DNA of 64,000 nucleotides from Gemmatimonadota bacterium (GTDB lineage Bacteria; Gemmatimonadota; Gemmatimonadetes; Longimicrobiales; Gaopeijiaceae). Below the pieces are notes generated by a model. That model worked only from the letters and a program-made list of their open reading frames with translations. It was not told where the DNA came from and did not search any database. The stretch is from the NCBI GenBank assembly GCA_022560615.1, contig JADFSR010000001.1, forward strand, positions 62,001 through 126,000, read 5' to 3'. This document shows, one piece after another, positions 51,828-60,493 of this stretch (positions are counted from its first letter, which is position 1; each line of letters begins with the position of its first letter). Made by a program: the position numbers and the translations under genes.

Positions 51828-52903
51828 CTTCCGCGCTGTTCGCTGGGATCAAAGAGACATGGCGGAAATTCCGGGCCTGGCGGCGCATCAGCTTCACGTC
51901 GGGCGGGCTCGCCTTCACGATCGGCGCCTTGGCGGTCGGCTTCGCGGCGATGAACACGGGCAATAACCTGCTCTATCTGCTGCTCGGGTCGATGCTCGGC
52001 TTCATCGCCGTGAGCGGGTGGCTCTCCGAGCAAGCGATCTCGGGGCTGCGCGTGAAACGCCACCTGCCCCGCACGGTCACGGTGGGGCAACCGATGCGAC
52101 TCGGCTACCACGTGCGCAACCTCAAGAAGCGGCTACCGAGCCTCACGGTGGAGATCTTCGAGGAGGGCCTGCCGGAGGGCGCGTTCCTGGCGTACGTTCC
52201 GGCGGGCGGCACCGCGGAGGCTCGTTCGACGAACAGCTTCCTGCGGCGCGGTATCTACCCACTTGGGACCGTGACGCTCTCGACGGCGTTCCCATTCGGG
52301 ATGTTTGTGAAACAGCGGGACATCCAGGTCGCCGGAGAGGTCGTCGTGTGGCCGCGCTCGGACCGGCCGGTGCGCGCACCGTCACCTGGCGGTGGGCGCG
52401 CACCCAGGGTCGGCGTTTCGGCCCGGGGCGCCCTCGGCACCACCGGCGAGTACCGTACCCTGAGAGCCTACCGACCCGGCGACGACCCCCGTGACATCCA
52501 CTGGCGTTCTTCCGCACGGCTGCTTGAACCCGTCATTCGCGAGTATGAGCGCGACGGGGCAGAAACGCGCTGGATCTGCCTCGATACGCGGACAGAACCG
52601 ACGGACGCGGCCGAGGTAGCGGTCGAGGTCGCTGCGTCACTGGCCGCTCGCGCCATTGCCGAAGCCAGGCCCGTAGCGCTCGTGGCTGGAGACGTCGTCC
52701 TCGAGCCCGCCGAGGGCCCCGGTCAACTCGAGCGAATCCTCGATGCTCTGGCTCGGGTCGACTTCCTTCCGACGAACCCGGCGCCCGCCCCTCCAGTGGA
52801 TCCTGCGTCGTGCATCCTCGTCTGTGTCGAGGGCGGCGGCAGCTTCGGCGACGTCTTCGCGGTGGGCAGGGACGCGCACATGCACGTCGAGGAGGCCGCG
52901 TGA
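51824..52903 (+). CDS. DUF58 protein
   Basis: A TTG at 51824 overlapping the moxR stop gives 359 residues. Two membrane helices (ISFTSGGLAFTIGALAVGFAAM; GNNLLYLLLGSMLGFIAVSG) precede a periplasmic/cytosolic beta region. The DUF58 signature TLRAYRPGDDPRDIHWRSSARL follows and leads into a von Willebrand-like domain. It is the usual partner of MoxR and of the transglutaminase-type membrane protein downstream. No ATG start lies early enough. Confidence 0.9.
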   Translation: MTSALFAGIKETWRKFRAWRRISFTSGGLAFTIGALAVGFAAMNTGNNLLYLLLGSMLGFIAVSGWLSEQAISGLRVKRHLPRTVTVGQPMRLGYHVRNLKKRLPSLTVEIFEEGLPEGAFLAYVPAGGTAEARSTNSFLRRGIYPLGTVTLSTAFPFGMFVKQRDIQVAGEVVVWPRSDRPVRAPSPGGGRAPRVGVSARGALGTTGEYRTLRAYRPGDDPRDIHWRSSARLLEPVIREYERDGAETRWICLDTRTEPTDAAEVAVEVAASLAARAIAEARPVALVAGDVVLEPAEGPGQLERILDALARVDFLPTNPAPAPPVDPASCILVCVEGGGSFGDVFAVGRDAHMHVEEAA

Positions 52904-54909
52904 GTCTGAGGTTGCTCCACCGACGGCTCGCTGTCTCCATGGGCCTCACCGGTTTGCTCGCGTTCGCGGGTGGCGCAGGCTTCGAGCCGATCTCCGCTGC
53001 GCTTGCCGCGCTCGCGCTCGCCACTGCCCTCTTCTGGCACCCGGATCGCGACCTCTCCGCGCGCATGGAGAAGGCCTTCTTACCTCTCGCAGTATTGCTC
53101 GTGGCCCGCGCGCTGATCCACGTCTTCGTCATCCAGGACGACGTGGTGATCCCGGTCGTCGATCTGCTGCTGCTGCTGCTCGCGGCGGAAGCGTTGCGGT
53201 CGCTCGACGCTCCGAATGATGTCCGACTCTACGCGCTCTCTTTCGCGCTGATCCTGGCGTCCACCGCGTATCGCCCCGGTATCGTCTTCCTGATCGCCTT
53301 TGTCGCATACATCGGTCTCGCGACGCTCACGCTCATGGTCGGGCACCTGCGCCGGGAGGCCGAGGCCCACAAGGTTCGGGAGCTTCCGCTCAGCCGAGAA
53401 CTCGTTGCCACTACGGGAGCACTCGCCGGGGTGATCCTGATGGTGGCGCTCGTCGTCTTCGTCGCGTTCCCTCGCGTGTCTCAGGGATGGGCGGGACGCG
53501 GTGAGACGCTGGCTACGTCCATCGCGGGTTTCAGTGATCAGATCTCGCTCGGACAGTTCGGCTCGACGATTCTCGGCAACCCGGAGATCGTGCTCCGGGT
53601 CGAGTTCCCGGAGGGTCCGCCGGAGGACATCGCCTCGCTGCACTGGCGTGGTCGCTCGTACGACCTCTTCGACGGCATCCGTTGGGTGCGCTCGAGGGAC
53701 CTCCCTCCGTCGGCGCTGCCGGGCTTCTATCGGGAACGGTGGAGCGGTGGCCTCATCGAGCAGAGGATCTTCGCTGCTCCGCTCGACGTGCGTGTGCTCT
53801 TTGCACTCCACCCCGCCATCAACATCGAAGGGGAGAACGGGATCCAAGCCCTCTTCGACAACGCGGGCGACCACCTCTACTGGGGCCGCGGCCCGCCTTC
53901 GTATACCGCATACTCACGATCTCAGCCGCCCGGGCCCAATTCCTTACGGGTCGCTGAGGGTTATACCCCCCGCGCCCGGCACTTCGTGCAGCTGTCGAAC
54001 GATCTCGACCCACGCATCGCGGCCCTCGCGGACTCCTTGACCGCCGGAATCGACAACCAGTACGACCAGGCGGTCGCTATCCAACGGTATCTGCAAAGCT
54101 TCGAGTACACGCGTGAGCTGCCCGCCACCGCGCGCGAGGCGACGCTCGACTATTTCCTCTTCGAGCGGCAAGCCGGCCACTGCGAGTATTTCAGCACTGC
54201 GATGGCCGTCATGCTACGCACACTCGGTGTGCAGACCCGAAATGTGAACGGGTTCTTGGGCGGTCAGTGGAGCCGGTTCGGCGACTATCTGGTCGTGACG
54301 CAGAACGAGGCGCACTCCTGGGTCGAGGTTTGGTTCCCGAGCTACGGTTGGGTGATGTTCGACCCGACGCCCGCCGGCTCCGGATCGTCGGCCCAGCTCA
54401 CTTCCTGGTTCTGGCCGGGGCGGATCTTCTTCGACGGACTCCAGCACCGGTGGAGCAAGTGGGTGCTCAACTACGATTTGGAGGATCAGATAGGCATGTT
54501 CGATCGCTGGTCGGGACTGTTGGGAAGCAGGACGCGTGACTCCCTGACCGGCGCGGGCGGCGAATCTGGGCGAAGCCCCCTCGGTGTAGCGCTGCTCCTG
54601 CTTCTCCTCGTCGCAGGCCTCTTCTGGGCTCGCCGTGGCGGCCGTGAGCTAGCGCCCGCGACGCGCGCGTACCTTGAGCTGCGGGAAGCGTGCGCGCGTG
54701 CGGAGCTGGGCATCACCGCGGGGCTGACGCCGCTGGCATTGGTGGCCAGAGTCCGAGAGCGCCGAGCGACCGCGGGACGAGCCGCGGAACGCGTTGTCGA
54801 CCTGTACCTACGCGCACGGTACGGGCAGGAAGTGCTTGGTGAGTCGGAGCTTCGCGAGCTGAGCGAAGCGCTCGGGGTCGCGCGGAAGACCCTGCGCGCA
54901 CGAGGGTGA
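52900..54909 (+). CDS. TgpA-like membrane protein with transglutaminase domain
   Basis: A GTG at 52900 overlapping the DUF58 stop gives 669 residues. The N-terminal half has several membrane helices (DUF3488). The periplasmic transglutaminase-like core shows Cys in GHCEYFSTAMAVMLRTLGVQTRNVNGFLGG, His in NEAHSWVEVWFPSYGWVMFDPTPAG and the Asp after it. A late membrane helix and a cytoplasmic DUF4129-like tail complete it. The three-gene MoxR-DUF58-TgpA operon is widespread; its substrate is unknown. Confidence 0.92.
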   Translation: MSLRLLHRRLAVSMGLTGLLAFAGGAGFEPISAALAALALATALFWHPDRDLSARMEKAFLPLAVLLVARALIHVFVIQDDVVIPVVDLLLLLLAAEALRSLDAPNDVRLYALSFALILASTAYRPGIVFLIAFVAYIGLATLTLMVGHLRREAEAHKVRELPLSRELVATTGALAGVILMVALVVFVAFPRVSQGWAGRGETLATSIAGFSDQISLGQFGSTILGNPEIVLRVEFPEGPPEDIASLHWRGRSYDLFDGIRWVRSRDLPPSALPGFYRERWSGGLIEQRIFAAPLDVRVLFALHPAINIEGENGIQALFDNAGDHLYWGRGPPSYTAYSRSQPPGPNSLRVAEGYTPRARHFVQLSNDLDPRIAALADSLTAGIDNQYDQAVAIQRYLQSFEYTRELPATAREATLDYFLFERQAGHCEYFSTAMAVMLRTLGVQTRNVNGFLGGQWSRFGDYLVVTQNEAHSWVEVWFPSYGWVMFDPTPAGSGSSAQLTSWFWPGRIFFDGLQHRWSKWVLNYDLEDQIGMFDRWSGLLGSRTRDSLTGAGGESGRSPLGVALLLLLLVAGLFWARRGGRELAPATRAYLELREACARAELGITAGLTPLALVARVRERRATAGRAAERVVDLYLRARYGQEVLGESELRELSEALGVARKTLRARG

Positions 54910-54946
54910 CCTACCATCACGGGACCACGGCACGTATGGTCTAAGT

Positions 54947-55255
54947 ATGACGCCTGGTCAGCACCGCTCCGCCCCCGGGTCTGTCCCCGGTCTCCATGTC
55001 GCGACGATCGCGCACAGAAGACGGATCTGGGACGCATACCTCGAGTTCGACGATGACCCCCATCGGCCGGACCTCTACCGCGCACGTCTTCGGTTCGACG
55101 CCGCCGACTCGAGCGACTTCGCGAAGGAGCCAGTAAGGACAACCGTCATCGTCATCGAGCAGAGCTATGAGGAGGCAGTCGCCAAGGCACGCAGCTTCGA
55201 CGACCGTCAGTTGGAAGGGCTGCTCCGGTCCGCTCTACCGGATGACGAGGCATAG
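54947..55255 (+). CDS. Small protein of unknown function
   Basis: A 102-residue soluble protein: RRIWDAYLEFDDDPHRPDLYRARLRFDAADSSDFAKEPVRTTVIVIEQSYEEAVAKARSFDDRQLEGLLRSALPDDEA. It has mixed beta/alpha character and is acidic. It follows the TgpA-like gene by 37 bp, perhaps in the same operon. No family recognised. The ATG at 54947 is the only reasonable start. Confidence 0.7.
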   Translation: MTPGQHRSAPGSVPGLHVATIAHRRRIWDAYLEFDDDPHRPDLYRARLRFDAADSSDFAKEPVRTTVIVIEQSYEEAVAKARSFDDRQLEGLLRSALPDDEA

Positions 55256-55259
55256 TCCT

Positions 55260-56504
55260 TCAGGCCTCCCTCACCCATCGCAGTAGCTCGGGGAGCGTCG
55301 GCCGCTTGCCGGTCATGAGCATGCCGACCTTATAGATCCTTCCTGCGAGCCATGCGACGGCGAACAGAGCGCCCAGCATGAGGATGAACGACACGGCGAT
55401 CTGCCACACAGGTGCTGCCGAGGCGACCACGCGTGGCCACATCAGAATCGGCGAGAAGAACGGAAAGAGGGATAGACCGACCGACAGGGTGCTCGTCGGG
55501 TTCTCGATGACGGTGGAGAGGAACATGATCGGCGTGATGATCAAGAAGAGCACCGGAATCTGAGCCTGCTGCACCTCCTCTTCGCTGCTGCACATCGCGC
55601 CGACCGCAGCATACATGCCGGCAAAGATGAAGAAACCGAAGAGGAAATAGCCGACGAAGAGCGCCAAGGCCCCCTGGCCCGGAAGCATCTCAGGGACTCT
55701 CTCCAGCACCGCAAGCTCCGGGCGGGCCGCAACGATCGCGGGTAGCGCGACAACGAGGATGACCGCCAACGACCCGGCCCACACGAGCATCTGCGTGAGC
55801 CCCACGGCACCGACACCGACGATCTTTCCGAGCATCAGGTACATCGGCTTCATCGAGGAAACGATGATCTCGGCGATGCGGCTCGTCTTCTCCTCGAGCG
55901 TGGCACGCATGACCGCGACCGCCCAGAGCAAGATCACCATGTAGAGCATCATGGAGCCGATAAACCCGATTAGGAATTCCGGCGAGTCGTCGGAGATTTG
56001 ATCGCCGTTGAGCAACTCGATGCGCAGGTCCCCACCATCGAGCAACGCGCCGGCGTCGACCCCATCGACCTCGAGCGCCGCCTCCAGCACCGACCGCGTG
56101 ATGAGCGACTGCATCATCAGGCGGCGTAGAGACGACGGCCGCGACGTGGTGTAGAGAGACGCCGTCCCCGTCTGAAGCGTTTCGCTGTCCAGAAGAATGA
56201 ACCCCCCGAAATCGCCGTCTATCGCCTGTTGAGAGAGCCGCTCTCTCACACCTTCGCTCCAGCGCTCGATCCGCACCGCATAGCCTGCGTCCTCGAGCCT
56301 CGACGCGACCCGCTCCGCAAGGCGCTCCGTGGCGTCGGCGATGACCAGGTCACGATCCGTGGTCGCGCTGCGCGCCTGGAAATAGGCGGGTACGAAGATC
56401 ATCGCCGCCATGAGCAAGGGCCCGCCGAGCGTGGCGAAGAGGAACCACTTCGACCGCACCCGCTGCAGGTACTCCCGCCGCGTGACCGCCAGAAACGAGC
56501 TCAT
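55260..56504 (-). CDS. ABC-2 type transporter permease (NatB-like), copy 2
   Basis: The ATG at 56504 gives about 414 residues. An N-terminal helix after REYLQRVRSKWFLFATLGGPLLM is followed by a large extracytoplasmic loop. A C-terminal six-helix ABC-2 domain follows (MRATLEEKTSRIAEIIVSSMKPMYLMLGKIVGVGAVGLTQMLVWAG; EEVQQAQIPVLFLIITPIMFL). It is a close paralogue of the gene directly upstream. With the ATPase at 57.8-58.7 kb it likely forms a NatAB-type exporter. Confidence 0.9.
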   Translation of the reverse strand: MSSFLAVTRREYLQRVRSKWFLFATLGGPLLMAAMIFVPAYFQARSATTDRDLVIADATERLAERVASRLEDAGYAVRIERWSEGVRERLSQQAIDGDFGGFILLDSETLQTGTASLYTTSRPSSLRRLMMQSLITRSVLEAALEVDGVDAGALLDGGDLRIELLNGDQISDDSPEFLIGFIGSMMLYMVILLWAVAVMRATLEEKTSRIAEIIVSSMKPMYLMLGKIVGVGAVGLTQMLVWAGSLAVILVVALPAIVAARPELAVLERVPEMLPGQGALALFVGYFLFGFFIFAGMYAAVGAMCSSEEEVQQAQIPVLFLIITPIMFLSTVIENPTSTLSVGLSLFPFFSPILMWPRVVASAAPVWQIAVSFILMLGALFAVAWLAGRIYKVGMLMTGKRPTLPELLRWVREA

Positions 56505-56515
56505 GCCCGGCCCCC

Positions 56516-57766
56516 TCACGCTTCCCTCACCCAGCGCCACAGCTCCGGCAGACTGGGCCTCTTCCCGGCCATCAAGATCCCGACCTTGTAGATCCTACCT
56601 GCCACCCACGCCACGCCGAAGACGGTGGCGCCCATCAGCACGAACGAGAGCCCGACCTGCCATCCCGGAACACCTCCCCCGGCCACGCGCGCCCACATCA
56701 GCACCGGTGTGAAGAGCGGGAAGAGCGAGAGTCCGGTGACGAGAGGTGCCAGCGGATCTTGGATCGCCTGCATGACGAAAAGGATCGGCACTATGAGGAA
56801 CATCATGACGGGAAACTGTGCCTGCTGAGCCTCCTCTTCCGTGCTGCACATCGCCCCGACCGCGGCGTACAGCCCCGAATACATGAAGAACCCGAACAGG
56901 AAGAAGCCAACGAACAAGAGCAGCAGCGCGAGGCCGGGCAGGACCTGCACGACGTTCTCGAGCGATGCCAGTTCTGGCCGCGCGGCGATCAACATGGGAA
57001 CGCCCGCGCCGACGACGAGGACTCCCATGCACAACCACACCGCCATCTGCGTGAGGCTCACCGCGCCCACACCGACAATCTTGCCCAGCATCAGATGCCA
57101 CGGCTTCATCGAGGAAATGATCACTTCCACCATTCGAGTGGTCTTCTCTTCCAGCGTCGCGCGCATCACGGAGACCGCGTAAATGAGAATGACCATGTAG
57201 AGGAAGAGCGTCCCCATGTAGGCCACGAGGAACTGCGGATCGTCCATGTCGGAGCCGTCTTCGACGAGCATCTCGACCCGGAGCTCGCCGCCCGCCAGCA
57301 TCGCGCCGGCGTCGAGACCCTGCTCTTCTAGCCGGTACTCGAGCGCGGCGCGCACGATCGCGCTACGCAGCATCACGCGACGGATCGTGGACGGCCGATC
57401 GTTCGTATACATCACGGCTTCGCCCGTCTCGAGCGTCAGCTCGTCGAGTACGAGGAAGCCACCTATGTCCCCATCAGAGGCCTGCCGCCGCAGATCGGTG
57501 ATCACGTCGACCGTCCACCGCTCCTCGGCGACGGTGTAGCCGCCGGCCTCGAGGTCGGATACAAGTCGCTCGTACAGCACGTTCGAGCCGTCCACGACCA
57601 GGATGTTGCGGTCGGCCTGATCACCGCGTGCCGTGATGAACGCGGGCACGACGATCATCCCGATCATCAAGATCGGGGCCGCAAGCGTCACGATGATGAA
57701 CCACTTCGAGCGTACCCGTTGCAAATATTCCCGGCGGATGACCGCCCAGACGTTGTGCCACATCAC
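56516..57766 (-). CDS. ABC-2 type transporter permease (NatB-like), copy 1
   Basis: A 416-residue protein with the same plan as the downstream gene: REYLQRVRSKWFIIVTLAAPILMIG, a long loop, then MRATLEEKTTRMVEVIISSMKPWHLMLGKIVGVGAVSLTQMAVW and EEEAQQAQFPVMMFLIVPILFV. The two permeases probably arose by tandem duplication and could form a heterodimer. The start overlaps the ATPase stop by 4 bp. Confidence 0.92.
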   Translation of the reverse strand: MMWHNVWAVIRREYLQRVRSKWFIIVTLAAPILMIGMIVVPAFITARGDQADRNILVVDGSNVLYERLVSDLEAGGYTVAEERWTVDVITDLRRQASDGDIGGFLVLDELTLETGEAVMYTNDRPSTIRRVMLRSAIVRAALEYRLEEQGLDAGAMLAGGELRVEMLVEDGSDMDDPQFLVAYMGTLFLYMVILIYAVSVMRATLEEKTTRMVEVIISSMKPWHLMLGKIVGVGAVSLTQMAVWLCMGVLVVGAGVPMLIAARPELASLENVVQVLPGLALLLLFVGFFLFGFFMYSGLYAAVGAMCSTEEEAQQAQFPVMMFLIVPILFVMQAIQDPLAPLVTGLSLFPLFTPVLMWARVAGGGVPGWQVGLSFVLMGATVFGVAWVAGRIYKVGILMAGKRPSLPELWRWVREA

Positions 57767-58719
57767 GCGCTACCCATGCCCGCACCGAGGGGCATGCCCG
57801 CGTCACCGACGGCGTCAGCGCCCGCGTGACGTACGAAGATCTCGTGCAGCGTCGGCTCGACGAGGTCGAAGCGGAGGATGCGCGCTTCGGACTGAACGCC
57901 GCGTGCCAGAATCGCCTGGTGATCAGCCCCATCTCGCAGGATCAGATGGAGTGCTCCGTCGACCTCTTCCACATGATCCACCTCGGGGCCATGAATCCAC
58001 GTATCCGGACCCTCGAACTCGACCGCGACGACTCCCTTCCGCTCAGCGACCTTGAGCTCCTTGAGCTCGGCATCCAAGACCTTCTTCGAGTTCGAGATCA
58101 TGCAGACCCGCTCACACAGCCGTTCGGCCTGATGCATGAGGTGCGTCGAAAAGAGGATCGTCGTTCCCTTCGCATGGAAATCGCGCACGATTTCCTCGAG
58201 CACGTCCTGGTTGATCGGGTCGAGTCCGCTGAACGGCTCGTCGAGGATGAGCAACTCAGGCTCGTGGAGGACCGTTCCGATGAACTGGACCTTCTGCTGC
58301 ATGCCCTTCGAGAGGTCCTCCGCCCGTTTGTCGGCCCAGGCGGTCAGACCGAGGCGCTCGAGCCAGTCACTGGCGCGCTTCCGACCCTCCGACCGCTTCA
58401 CACCCCGGATTTCAGCCAGAAAGATGAGCAACTCCAGGACCTTCATCTTCTTATAGAGACCCCGTTCCTCCGGCAGATATCCGACCTTGGTTCGCCGCGT
58501 GACGTCGGGATCCGAGCCGAAGAGGCTGACCCGACCCTCGTCCGGGTGCAAGATGCCCATGATCATCCGCAGGATCGTCGTCTTGCCCGACCCATTCGGG
58601 CCAAGTAGTCCGCAGATCACGCCTCGTGGAACCTCGAAGTCGAAGTCGGAGACCGCGGCGTGCTTTCCGAAGCGCTTCGTAACGCCTTCTAGCCTCACCG
58701 CGAAACCGTTGTCGCTCAT
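57763..58719 (-). CDS. ABC transporter ATP-binding protein (NatA-like)
   Basis: A 318-residue ATPase with Walker A GLLGPNGSGKTTILRMIMG, signature LSKGMQQKVQFIGTVLHEP, Walker B LLILDEPFSGLDPINQDVL and H-loop FSTHLMHQAERLCERV. An extended C-terminal domain follows (WIHGPEVDHVEEVDGALHLILRDGADHQ). It is the first gene of a three-gene operon with two ABC-2 permeases. Family members export sodium, drugs or peptides; which one is open. Confidence 0.94.
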   Translation of the reverse strand: MSDNGFAVRLEGVTKRFGKHAAVSDFDFEVPRGVICGLLGPNGSGKTTILRMIMGILHPDEGRVSLFGSDPDVTRRTKVGYLPEERGLYKKMKVLELLIFLAEIRGVKRSEGRKRASDWLERLGLTAWADKRAEDLSKGMQQKVQFIGTVLHEPELLILDEPFSGLDPINQDVLEEIVRDFHAKGTTILFSTHLMHQAERLCERVCMISNSKKVLDAELKELKVAERKGVVAVEFEGPDTWIHGPEVDHVEEVDGALHLILRDGADHQAILARGVQSEARILRFDLVEPTLHEIFVRHAGADAVGDAGMPLGAGMGSA

Positions 58720-58872
58720 TTGGTCACGCTCATCTGAAGGGACGGAACAGGGTGGGTGGAGGCCCCATTCTCAGCTCTCGCAGTGCAGTACGCCGGCCAC
58801 GGCGACTCTCTTCAGAGCCATTGCGCTTTTGCTTAACTTATGTGGCTCTGGAACGAAACACGAGGAGGCTGA

Positions 58873-59070
58873 ATGGCCATCTTTCGTACCCTCTACTATA
58901 CCGATGTCACAGTCGGCGTCGGTGGGCGGGTGACGATTCCCCAGGATATGCGGGAAGACTTGGGGATCGATGAGGGGGACACCCTGACCGTCCGCGTTGA
59001 AGAGAATCCGCGCGGGGGGCGTCAAATGGTCATATGGCGGACTGAGCAACAGCCCGAGGAGGATGAATAG
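58873..59070 (+). CDS. AbrB/SpoVT-type DNA-binding protein
   Basis: A 65-residue swapped-hairpin domain: VTVGVGGRVTIPQDMREDLGIDEGDTLTVRVEENPRGGRQMVIW, preceded by ACGAGGAGG. Such proteins are transcription regulators or MazE-type antitoxins. There is no toxin gene next to it, so a free-standing regulator is more likely. It lies between divergent and convergent neighbours in its own short unit. Confidence 0.87.
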   Translation: MAIFRTLYYTDVTVGVGGRVTIPQDMREDLGIDEGDTLTVRVEENPRGGRQMVIWRTEQQPEEDE

Positions 59071-59092
59071 AGCGCACAGCTCCTCATCCTCC

Positions 59093-60493
59093 TCATCCGC
59101 TTCCGAGATCGACCCACCGCACCAGATCTCCCAGCGGGCTTCCTCCATCGTGATGCCACCACGGGGGAGGAAAGGGCATCTCACTAAGCGGTACCACCCG
59201 TGAGACCCCGGCGCGGCCCAAGCGCGACGCGAGTCCCTTTTCGCGATCTCCGAGTCCCGCGGTCCCCACGGTCTGTAGGTGTGCGCCCACACGAGCTAGT
59301 AGGTCGGGAAGCTGCTCCAAGTCCGTGAGTGGAACCACCCGAACCGTCCGGCCCAAGCACGGTGCAATGGCCGTGGGCCCACGATCGAAGATCACCGTCC
59401 AGGGGGCCTCACCTCCGTGATGGATCTCCGCCCCGGATTCGGAGGCTACCATCAGCTCGGCGGTTCCCCTGACCTGGTGAAGCGCGGAGGCTTCGGCTCT
59501 GTCGAGTGTCCCACTGGGGAGATCGCGTTCCAGGCCAGCGAGGCTTTGTGCCAGCAGGCTCGCGAACGCCCGTGGGCTGACCGTTCCACCCTCCTCGACG
59601 TATACGACCCGAGGCGAGACGCAGCCGCGTTGGTCGAAGATCGCCACAGCGTTCGCGAGAGACGCAGCGCTTGCCTTGGCCTGAGGTTGTCCGAGTGCCT
59701 CGACTCCCACGACGGCGACGCTGAAGCGATGGTGGTACGCGACGAAGCGGGTCGTAACCGGCGCTCGGCCGCGAAGCGCGGCCACGGTCTCGTCGCCCCC
59801 GTATGCGACGACCGCATCCGCCCGCAGGAGCGCGACGTTCTCGAGGACTTCGCTGCCACCCGGCCAATACACTACAGCGAGGGCGGCGGCGAGCTCCGGG
59901 TCTACCTCCTGAAGCGCCGAAGCGAACAGGACCGGAAGTACGGAGTCACCCCGACCCGGTTTCAGCAGCGTGGGTGACTTTACGAGCAGGCTCCGGATCA
60001 GTGCTGATACCCCAACGCCGGGCACGCTACCCGCGATGACCTGAAAGCAGAGACCAGGACCCATCGCCATGGAGCTCCGACCCTCCCGCTCGACGAAGCC
60101 ATCCAGATACGCGACGTCGCCGAACTCCGCGTCGAGTAGCGCTCGCAGGCGGTCCTCCGCCCAGTCGCGGGCCATGCCGTCGAGTACGACCGTCGCCATC
60201 TCGGGCGACAGCCCCGAATCGGCAGGCAGGTACTCGAGCGCCTTCATCCGGAGCGTGTCGTGAGGGTCGAGCAATCGCGCGCCGACCGCGCCGAGCTTCA
60301 CGCAGAGATCGCCGGCGCGCCGATCCACGAGCCCGGATCGCGAATCAACGAGCGCGTCGAGCACGCGCGCCAACCAATCGGGATCGGCGTCGAGGTAGCG
60401 GACCTGTATCGACCCACTCTCGAACGACAAGCTCGGCCGTTCGGGAAGGCCGACCCCGGGCGGCAGGGCCCATGCGTCGAAGACGTGGCTCAT
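59093..60493 (-). CDS. Acyl-CoA reductase, LuxC family
   Basis: The ATG at 60493 gives 466 residues: an aldehyde-dehydrogenase-fold LuxC protein with PGLCFQVIAGSVPGVGVSALIRSLLVKSPTLLKPG and the catalytic Cys in IFDQRGCVSPRVVYVEE. LuxC reduces a fatty acyl group, delivered by LuxE, to the aldehyde with NADPH. The LuxE-type gene overlaps its start by 4 bp, but no luxAB luciferase is present. The frame is open to 60766 without homology. The product could feed lipid, polyketide or signal synthesis. Confidence 0.9.
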   Translation of the reverse strand: MSHVFDAWALPPGVGLPERPSLSFESGSIQVRYLDADPDWLARVLDALVDSRSGLVDRRAGDLCVKLGAVGARLLDPHDTLRMKALEYLPADSGLSPEMATVVLDGMARDWAEDRLRALLDAEFGDVAYLDGFVEREGRSSMAMGPGLCFQVIAGSVPGVGVSALIRSLLVKSPTLLKPGRGDSVLPVLFASALQEVDPELAAALAVVYWPGGSEVLENVALLRADAVVAYGGDETVAALRGRAPVTTRFVAYHHRFSVAVVGVEALGQPQAKASAASLANAVAIFDQRGCVSPRVVYVEEGGTVSPRAFASLLAQSLAGLERDLPSGTLDRAEASALHQVRGTAELMVASESGAEIHHGGEAPWTVIFDRGPTAIAPCLGRTVRVVPLTDLEQLPDLLARVGAHLQTVGTAGLGDREKGLASRLGRAGVSRVVPLSEMPFPPPWWHHDGGSPLGDLVRWVDLGSG

